This document shows positions 56,202-64,000 of a stretch of 64,000 nt of DNA, piece after piece. The stretch lies in NCBI RefSeq assembly GCF_022376445.1, contig NW_025954975.1, positions 478,775-542,774 on the forward strand, written 5' to 3'. Under the pieces are notes generated by a model that saw nothing but the letters and a program-made list of their open reading frames with translations, was not told the origin of the DNA and did no database searches. The position numbers and the translations under genes were made by a program. The DNA is from Fomitopsis serialis. Lineage: Eukaryota > Basidiomycota > Agaricomycetes > Polyporales > Fomitopsidaceae. How positions within the stretch are numbered: the stretch's first letter is position 1; the number at the start of each line of letters is the position of its first letter.

Positions 56202-59200
56202 ATGCTGCCTGGAACGCCCTCGAGGACTCCGAACCGTCGCGATCTGCGCCGCAGGGGCAGGAGGAGCCCCGTCGCCCGCTCCTCCTCCATTCTCGGCTCC
56301 CTCAAAAGTTTTATCACAACCCCACTGTCGTGGTTCACGTCCCAAGAGGACCTACAAGAGGACTTTGAAGACACACCCGGAAAGCGGCGGAGAAACCCCG
56401 AGGCCGCCGAGCGCGACGACCGGGAGCACGAGGAAGGGGAAGGACGGGCGAAGCGGCAGCGTGTGCACAGTCCAGAGCCAGAGCCAGAGCCCCCTCAGCA
56501 GCGGCGCCGGCTGCTGAGCGAACAGCCCGTCGCAGGCTACCTCGATGTTCCGGAGGGTCTGATACCCCAGCATGATGCTCTGCCTCGTCTCTCGATGGGC
56601 CATGCGCGGTCCTCGTCGCTGGCCACAGCGCCCCCGCGCTCATCCGCGGTCCGCCTCGACCGCCACTCCCTCTCCCCACTCGCCGGCCCGTCGTACGTGC
56701 AGCCGCTCAGCATCGCGCGCACGATGTCCATGGATCCGCCGACGGGATACCGCCCCCGGGCTTTGTCGCGGGACGTCTCGATGGGCGTGGCCTCCGCACG
56801 CGAGGCGACAATGACGCCGTCCCGTACACCGTTCCAAGTGCGCCCGCGCACGTCCATGACACCCCAGCCGTGCGGCCAAGGGTTCGGTCCCGCCGTCCCG
56901 CGCCTCCACCGCGACACGTCCGAACCGCCACCGCTCGAGACTCTCGTGTCGACCCCCCAATTCGTCAAGGCCCCGCTGCAGACGCAGCCACAGAGACAGA
57001 TGCCCGCGATAGAACCGAAGTTAACACTTGGATCGCTGGCGGAATCGCAGCCGAGGACACGGCGCATGTCGCCCTTCGGCGATGTTCCCCAGAGTCGCCC
57101 GTCGCTAGGGCAGAGCAGCGCGGTGCTCATGGCCCGCTCGGGCTCCCTTGACGGTGGTCAGTTGCTGCCTGCGCAACCCTGTTCTATTGATGTCTCATTC
57201 ACTCAGCAGGCCGCAAGCGTCCTGAGAACTCCGCAGAGAAGGTGTTGCAGGACCTTGACGTGTACAAGACACCGCTCCTGCCGACGCGCCTGCGTGGCGC
57301 ACCCAGCACCCCCGACATGTTCAAGACCAAGAAGATGCCCATACCCGTGCTCATGGCCGGCGAACACGACAAGAAGACCCGTCTCGGCTCAGCCGACAAG
57401 GAAGAGCCGGGCGCCAAGCCGTACGCTGGGAAGGGCGGCATGAAGAAGCTGCTGATGCGGAGGAAGCAGGAGGAAGAGGAGGATCGCGAGAAGGATAGGG
57501 AGTCCGCCATGGACGATGACCAGGACGATGGTCCGAGCGAGGTTGCTCAGCAGAAGGCACCGGGGCCGCGCGATGTGCCCCCTCTTCCCCGCCTTATTGT
57601 ACCCGAGTTCCCGCCTGCACCTGCGGCGGGCAGACCCTCTTCACTGCGCGTCGGCCGCAACAAGATTTCACGATCTCATGCGCCATCTGTGCAGCGTGGC
57701 AAGAACCGATTCTCTGCCGTGGATGAGGACGAGGATGCTGACGATGCGATGCTCACGTCTGAGGATGCTCAGGCGGAGGCTCCCAAGCCACCATCTCTCT
57801 TCCAAGCCCCGGCTGGGTTCAGCTTCGCCCAAGAGGTAAGTACCGTTTGTCCCTGCAAACATCCTGACAACTGGAATTCTTGGTAGACCGCACCGATCAA
57901 AGCAGACTCGAGCACGTCCAAAGAACCACCGATCGCCTCGCTGCCATTTTCCTTCAATAAGCCCAGCTCAGAACCCCCCAAGGCAAGCACCGAGGGTGCG
58001 CCCTCGGTTCCAGCGGTTCCCAAAGAGGTCACCCAGCACGCTGCTCTCCCACAAAGCGGCCCCGCTGCTACGAACCAGGAATATGCAGCGAAGGTACCGA
58101 CTGTTGCTGCTGGCTCCGCCCCACCCACGACTGCTGCCGCTCCAGCGACGCCCGTGCTGCAGATGATGCCCAGTATCGCGCTGACGCCCCCGACACCAGC
58201 GGCGCCTTCGACGTCCGCGGAGACAACAGGGAAGGACGCAACGGCGGAGAAGGCGCCGTCCGCGATACCCAACTTCTTTGCCACCTCTGCCATCTTGTCC
58301 AAACCAACAGCCCCCATCACGCTGCCGACGGGCACGTCGCTGTTCGGTGGTCCTGCAGCTACGATGTCTTCTGCGCCTGCGAGTACCGTGGGTGGTTCTA
58401 CCACGACGGCATCCACGGCTACAAGCGAAGTGAAGGGTGCTGAACAGAGGGAGGCCGCAAAGCAGTCCGCGTTTAGCTTCGGCGGTGCGGCTTCGGACTC
58501 GACCGCACGCCCTGCGGGGTCAGCGGCTGGCTTATTCTCATCGCCGGCTTCATCAGCGTCGAAGACTCCCTCGGAGACAAGTGCCGCATCTGGAGCAGCC
58601 GTTCCTACGTCGATCTTTGGGGGCGCACCCGCCAAGGAGCCGTCTTCCTCTGGAACGCCTTTCAGCTTCGGCGCGCCGGCGAAGCCTGCAGAGCAGCCCC
58701 CTGCAGGGTCGTCTCTGTTCGGCTCTGCACCGCCTAAGCCAGCGGAGCCCACCCCTAAGGCTGCTGCGAATGCTACTACGACCCCGCAGCCGTTCAGTTT
58801 CGGTCCCCCAGCGAAGCCAGTAGAGACTGCGACGACATCCAGTGCGTTCAGCTTCGGTGCCCCGTCGAAGGCTGCAGAGGCACCCGCACCTTCGTTGTTG
58901 GGTCCTCCGGCGAATATCGAGAAGCGGGCGAGTCCTGCACCGGCGTCCGGATTCACCTTCGGACCGCCAAAGGACCAGCAGGCGAAGACGCCCGAACCGA
59001 CTTCGACTCCGGCCGCCGAACCTTCGAAACCCTCGCTCTTTGGCGCGTCGTCGACGCCGTTCGGCGGGTTTGGTACTGCAACTGGCAACACCGAGCCTGC
59101 GAAGGCGCCCTTCACGTTCGGTCAGCCCGCCGCGCCTGCTGCAAGCACCCCAGCTGTGCAGGCCCCCAAACCCCTCTTTGGTGGTCCGTCTAGCAGCTTC

Positions 59201-60301
59201 CCATTCGGTGGTGGAGCCCAAACAAGCACCGCACCGGCGGAGCCCGTTGTCCCTGCGAAGTCGCCGTTCTCATTTGGTGCGTCGCCGGCGACGCCTCCTA
59301 CGACATCCACAGACAAGCCAGCATTCTCCTTTGGGTCGGCAAGCGAGACGACCTCGGCTCCGCAGGCACCGATGATGTTTGGCGGACCGACTGGTGGCAG
59401 TCATGGCACGGACGTCTCGAGCAAGCCATTCGCGTTTGGCGCCGCTGCCGCACCGGCGCGGCCGGCGACGCCGCCTCGCCATGACCAAGAAGTGAGCATG
59501 GACGAAAGCCCGACGCGGGGTGCTGGGATGTACATGAATGGACATGGTGATGCCAAGGAGCCTCTAAAGCTCACAACTGGGTTCTCGTTCGGAGCGCCGG
59601 GAACGAGTGCAGCGTCGCCCTTTGGTCAGAACACGCAAGCCTCGTCATCCACTCCCTTCGGGTTCGGCGGCTCGTCGAGTGCATCAAGTATCTTCGGAGG
59701 CGCCAAGACGGAGAACAAGCAGGAGACGAAGACTTCGTCTGGCTTTGGCTTTGGTCAGCAGAGTGGATCCGGGTTCGGTTTTGGGCAGAAGCCTGCTGAC
59801 GCTCCGGCTCCTTCGTCGTCTCCCGCCCCATTCGGGGGCTCGGCTGGGTTTGGACAAAGTTCTGCGACACCCAGTGCAGCTGCACCGTTCGGCTTTGGTC
59901 CATCGACATCCTCCGGGAGTACTGGTGGGTTTGGGCAAGCGGCGGCGACGTCGACCACTCCCAGCCCTTCCACATTTGGCTCAACACCGTTCTCGTTCGG
60001 TGTAACCCCCACTTCAGCAACGGCACCATCAAATCCCTTCTCATTCGGTAGCCAACCGGCATCTCCAGCGACGGCGAACCCTGGTCTACCGTCTGCATCG
60101 GGGACTACCAATCCACCATTCCAGTTCGGTCAGCCTGGGCAAGCATCAGCGCCTTCAAGTGCCGCGCCGTTTGGTGCCTCGGCAGCTCCGCCACCTGGTG
60201 GCGCGATCTTTAACATTGGGGCCGCGTCAGCCCCTGCCCCGACAGCGGGAGGAGCAAGACCTGTGAAGAAACTGCCCACTCGTAGGGCTGGAAAACGCTA
60301 A
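56202..60301 (+). CDS. Nup1/Nup60/Nup153-like FG nucleoporin
   Basis: Exons 56202-57156, 57210-57835 and 57887-60301 give about 1,331 residues. It should sit on the nuclear basket, bind the inner nuclear membrane and bind transport receptors. Seen: an Arg-rich start; the amphipathic stretch SILGSLKSFITTPLSWF (about residues 30-46), like the membrane-binding helix of Nup1 and Nup60; Ser/Pro-rich regions with RKRPEN; a KKLLMRRKQEEEE charged segment; then about 600 residues with dozens of FG, FSFG and FGFG repeats; and a basic end (KKLPTRRAGKR). The first ATG of the frame at 56202 is used. A long antisense frame over the FG region is a composition artefact. Confidence 0.88.
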
Positions 60302-60808
60302 ACATCTTGATTCTTGTCTTGGACCCTCGTTTCTTTCCGTCTTGTCTCACAATTGTCATCGGCTTCCTCTCCGTGCTACCTCCTCTCATAAAGTCATCGT
60401 CGCATCATGTTTTTCTCGCTTTTCCGTGCCCTGGATCGTTTCTCGCTCGTCAGTTGCTCTGTCGGATCCGATTGTCACAGGCTGAAGGCCATACGTACAC
60501 ATCATCGCATCGCATTATCCGCATTCATAGGTAGGTAGAACGTACACATCACTCACATCTCAATAGGGCTGAAGGCTCGCACATCCAACTTGTTCAGAAC
60601 CATAGGTAGATAGGTAGGGCACATCCGCAGGGCTGACGGCCTATGCATTGCGTATTATATTTCACACTGTTAGTATATTGGCGTTGGCGTATGTTGAACG
60701 ATAGCAATACCATCCATGTTGTCTTAAGGGAATAGAGTGGTGGGGTGTCAGGGTACGAAGTGACATGACGCTACAACAACACAACACGGGTACAGGCAGG
60801 ACGAAGGC
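60302..60808. other. Intergenic between convergent genes
   Basis: About 500 bp. The element GGCTGA(A/C)GGC with nearby ACACATC and ATAGGTAG motifs recurs three times at 60480-60640, a loose tandem repeat in the nucleoporin 3' region. No gene. Confidence 0.5.
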
Positions 60809-63686
60809 TCATTTGGATAACGCCTTTCTGAGGTTGGCGTTTTGCTTCTCCAGCATCTCGATCTTGTCTCCTGCTAACCTCATCTTCTTCAGCAGGTAAT
60901 TCATCCGATCTCTCACAGCTGTCCGCGAGCCCATCCAGTCCGCTGTGCCAGCATCGACATCTTTCAGCGTGAGCAGCTCTTGCTCGCACGACTTTACGGT
61001 ACCCTCCGAGGCAGCGATGATCCGCTCATTGAAGGCGATGTCTTGCGTGGCACGGAAGACGGGGTCTAGACAGACGCTTTTTCAGTACCAAAGGCGTTGG
61101 GCAGAATAGTATATGACTCACCCTGGACAAGCCGCTCGAAGACATATCTATACACTGGCTTTCCAGGCTTAATGGTGGACGGCCGACCTAAAGAATTCCT
61201 GTGAGAGGGAGACTAACGCACTAGTAGGTAGGACTGACCATTCTCGGTGCCAATGGCGATGAGCTCGGCATGCTCCATATGCCTGAGAGCAGTTTCGTCG
61301 TTCTTGAAAGGGAAGTCCATCAACACGTCGTGGTACGATATCTATGTACGCCCCGTTAGCGAACTGGTGGTAGATTCAGTATGCGTCCACGAGTCTTGTC
61401 TCACCTCCGGCTTCTGCGACAGCTTCTTCATCATCGCCCACGCCTGCTCGCGTGACCACGGCAGGTTCTTTGCATCCTCGAGGTCCTCGCCGTATGCGTT
61501 CTTGCGGATTTCACTGACACCGCGGGTGACGATGTCTTCGATGGCGTCCTGTACGCTTTGGCCGTTATGGACTTTGTGGATAAGCTGCACTCCATCTCAG
61601 TATCATGTGAGATCGACGAGACATGGACGCTTACACTTTCGAGGTCACTGGCCCGCCCGCCTAACCGCTGGATGTACGAAACCTGCTCTTTGCTGAACCT
61701 CGCGTCCACACCACTGTCTTGCAGCTTCTGCTTGACGAAGGACAGTGCACTCGAGTTGTCAGCATCAGACAGGGTAATAACGTTCAGTGGTTGGGATGGA
61801 AGAGCTAGCCGTAGAATCCAATGAGCTGAGTCGAAACGCTTGTCTGGACCGTTCAACGTACCCTTGGTCAGCCTCTTCGCATTCTCCCGGTTCTCGCTCA
61901 CGATAATCACGTGTGCAACCTAAAGAATACGAGAGTTGAGAAGGACGCAACATGACGACAGGACTTCATACTTACCTGATTTTGAGCCAAGCTGGCTGCC
62001 CAGCGCGACAGCACGTCCAGCATCTCCTCTTTGCTAGCCCCTCCACCCTTGCTCTCAAAGCCCTTCACAATCACGATAGGCATCGCCTCGATCGCCTCCA
62101 CATCCCCCGCGCTCCGTTCCTTCCTCTGCGCTTCCTTCCTCTCCCTCCCCTCCCCCCTTTTCTCCTCCACCTTCTCCGCCTTCTCTCCATCCCCCCTCTG
62201 CAGCGCACTTACGACGTGCAGCCCCTCGTCATTCCGGTCAAACACCTCGTCACCCACGCCAAGTTCACTCATCACGCCGTTCCCTGCAATGCAGTCCACA
62301 CGCCCGTCGTGCCACGCCCCCTCGCGGATCCGCTCACGCACGCGGGCCTCCTCTTCCCGACGTAGCTCAGCCAGATGCGCATTCTGGACAGCGCGGTCGT
62401 GCTCTTTCCGGTGAGTGGTGTTGACGCGCCCGAGCCCAGTGCCCACGACCTCGAGGATCTGTTTCAGCTGGTCGGTGAGGGTGGTACTGAAGCCGGCTGA
62501 TTGAGCGGAGCCGTCAGCTCGTACGTGATGAGCATTCAGATACAGAATACAAGCTGCGCACCCTTCTGGCCGATCAACCCGACGCTGGCGAGGTCGATGA
62601 GGTTGTTGAGCGAGTTGAACACGGAGAAGACGGGCCAGTAGCCTGTCTGCCGGGCGAGCGACGAGAGCAGCGCAGCATCGGACGTCGCTTTCGACAGCTC
62701 GGAGACATCAATTACCAGTGCCCTCCTGTCCGTCGTCGGGGTCAATCCCGTGGAGAAAAAGTATGAGTGGCATAACACATGTACTGACCTTCCCGACTGC
62801 TTGAGCAGGCCCGAGATCATACTCGTTTTCCCGCTCCCTTGAGGACCGTAGACGAACGCTACAGTGTCTATATGCAGACAGTGAGACAGAAGTTCGCCAA
62901 AGACGGGGCTGCTCGCGTACTTGGCATGTCTTTGAGGTAGCTCTCCAGCGCGCTCTCCGCGTCCTTGCGCTCCTTCCATGCCTCTTGCGCGTGAGCTCGT
63001 GTGGCCTCGCCTTCCGAAGCAGCCGTAACTGAAAGAGAGAACTTCGGCAAAGCAGTGTTGCGAAGCCACTGGTACGCCTGGAATTCTGGGGTAGGACAAT
63101 GAGTCCTGGATAGCAAGGGCGCTGAGCTCCAACGTACGTTTGATATCGAACCAACCCTCGAGCGTGCCCTCAACCATGAGTACGCGGATTGGGTCGAATA
63201 TCTATTTCCCAATCAATCAATCAATCAATCATCACACTCAACATCGAACCACGCACCGTATACGTCAACGTCCCCAGTAAGAAAAACAGTACCGGCAGAA
63301 ATATCCTCGGGTGGCTCGTCACATAATCTCGAACGACATGCGCCTGCACCGGTGCCTGGTACGTCGTCCTTAGGATCGTCTTCGCCGCCGAAGCCGAGGA
63401 CGACGGCTGCACCGCGAGGCCGTGGATGGCGTTGTGTGCGATCGCGGCGGATCGCAGGCGACTGAAGGTCACTGTGGAGTAACGGAGACCGCCTGCGACG
63501 GTTGGAGGAGAGGGCTGGGAAAGGTCTTGTATGCGACCGTAGGGCTGGATGGAAGTGTGGTGTTAGGTGGAAGGGGGGATGTGAGATGGATGGACGTACG
63601 CGGAGGAGGTCATAGAGGGTCTCTTCGGTGACGTCCGGGCCTTCGAAGGAGACACGGAGGATGGGCGATGGAAAGCGATTCATGTC
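60809..63686 (-). CDS. YME2: YME2 (mitochondrial escape protein 2), 5' end unresolved
   Basis: A mitochondrial inner-membrane protein of fungi that affects nucleoid structure and escape of mitochondrial DNA. Seen in order: the end of an RRM (LRVSFEGPDVTEETLYDLL, then PYGRIQDL and LRYSTVTFSRLRSA in the next exon); a membrane helix FLPVLFFLLGTLTYT; the YME2 motif FDPIRVLMVEGTLEGWFDIK; P-loop GPQGSGKTSM; the ALVIDVSEL strand; a charged Lys/Glu loop; MPIVIVKGFESK; and a C-terminal coiled coil (EMLEKQNANLRKAL). At least ten short introns separate these blocks. The exon at 63686-63600 opens with an acceptor, so coding sequence continues upstream; it could not be followed with confidence in the last 300 bp and may leave the window. 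Confidence 0.87.
63211..63232. repeat. AATC tetranucleotide microsatellite
   Basis: About five AATC units inside a YME2 intron. Likely length-variable, no expected effect on the protein. Confidence 0.9.
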
Positions 63687-64000
63687 CTGGCATAGATTTG
63701 CATTGAGTGTGCATTTCAGAAACCAAATACTAAACGCGTCACTGCAACCCAAATGTTACGGGTCGGGGCCTGACACCAGCCAACCCGGGAGGGCGTCGCA
63801 GGTCACAGCCACATCCGAGCATCAACCAAAGATGCAGAAGTCAAAGACCACAGCCGACTTTAGCCCTTGATAATAGAGCTCGTCTGCGCCAGGAACAGCC
63901 ATTTTCAAACAAGGACGTCTGACCCTGTGTCCACGATCTCGGCTTGGTGCTCGCGTGAAGGTGGTCAAATTTCCAGTTGTCAATTCGAACTATCCAGACC
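63687..64000. other. Upstream part of YME2, exon structure unclear
   Basis: The sequence should contain the N-terminal mitochondrial signal and more coding sequence of YME2, but all three minus-strand frames have stops and no confident exon was found. Confidence 0.35.

Noticed and set aside
57769..59115. 448-residue Gly/Ala/Val-rich antisense frame over the nucleoporin
   Set aside because: It mirrors the FG repeat codon bias of the real gene on the opposite strand.
1..64000. CRISPR arrays, bacterial operons, rRNA and tRNA genes
   Set aside because: None seen. The genes have spliceosomal introns, and no spaced direct-repeat array or tRNA box pattern was found by eye.

Overview
The window is nuclear DNA of a filamentous basidiomycete, most likely an Agaricomycete. 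Evidence: short GT-AG introns (mostly 45-70 nt) in almost every gene, widely spaced monocistronic genes on both strands, a basidiomycete-type DUF6533 membrane protein, an opsin-like HSP30/MRH1 protein, and expanded AIG1-like GTPase and TKL-type kinase families. A polypore origin is a guess. No bacterial, viral, CRISPR, rRNA or tRNA feature was recognised. Gene models below were spliced by eye; most close exactly in frame.

Layout. 1-3 kb: a cytochrome b561 membrane protein (minus, 3' end outside the window) diverges from a mitochondrial 3-hydroxyisobutyrate dehydrogenase (plus). 3.5-25 kb: an accessory region with eight P-loop GTPase loci of one AIG1/septin-superfamily-like family, plus a decayed relic, two unrecognised small genes, and one unrelated SDR-like NAD(P) oxidoreductase gene. 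One GTPase is a recent segmental duplicate joined in frame to a complete TKL-like protein kinase. A second has lost its C-terminal CaaX/cysteine tail through a 1-nt shortfall in an 18-nt repeat array. A third carries a 2-bp frameshift. All eight encode the P-loop on a separate exon of exactly 34 nt. 25.4-30.8 kb: a large, 19-exon GBF1/Gea-type ARF-GEF (minus).

30.8-38.7 kb: gene-poor DNA containing low-complexity sequence, one DUF6533 membrane protein and the first of two ~0.4-kb direct repeats. The second repeat lies 4.1 kb away, and together they bracket an UNC93-like MFS transporter (38.7-40.3 kb). 43-44 kb: an opsin-related protein lacking the retinal lysine. 44.6-49.6 kb: a tandem duplication of an F-box gene. 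50-52.6 kb: a DUR3-type urea/polyamine symporter with GATA motifs upstream. 53.9-54.9 kb: a Rho1 GTPase. 56.2-60.3 kb: a Nup1-like FG nucleoporin. 60.8-63.7 kb: YME2, a mitochondrial inner-membrane RRM/AAA protein whose 5' end is unresolved.

The right half is mostly conserved housekeeping genes (vesicle traffic, Rho signalling, nuclear pore, mitochondrial nucleoid). The left 25 kb is the unusual part: a rapidly evolving GTPase cluster in which duplication, kinase fusion, frameshifting and decay are all visible. By analogy with the AIG1/GIMAP immune GTPases of plants and vertebrates, and with fungal allorecognition clusters, it is the best candidate in the window for an undescribed defence, self-recognition or membrane-signalling system. 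The sequence alone does not show that function.
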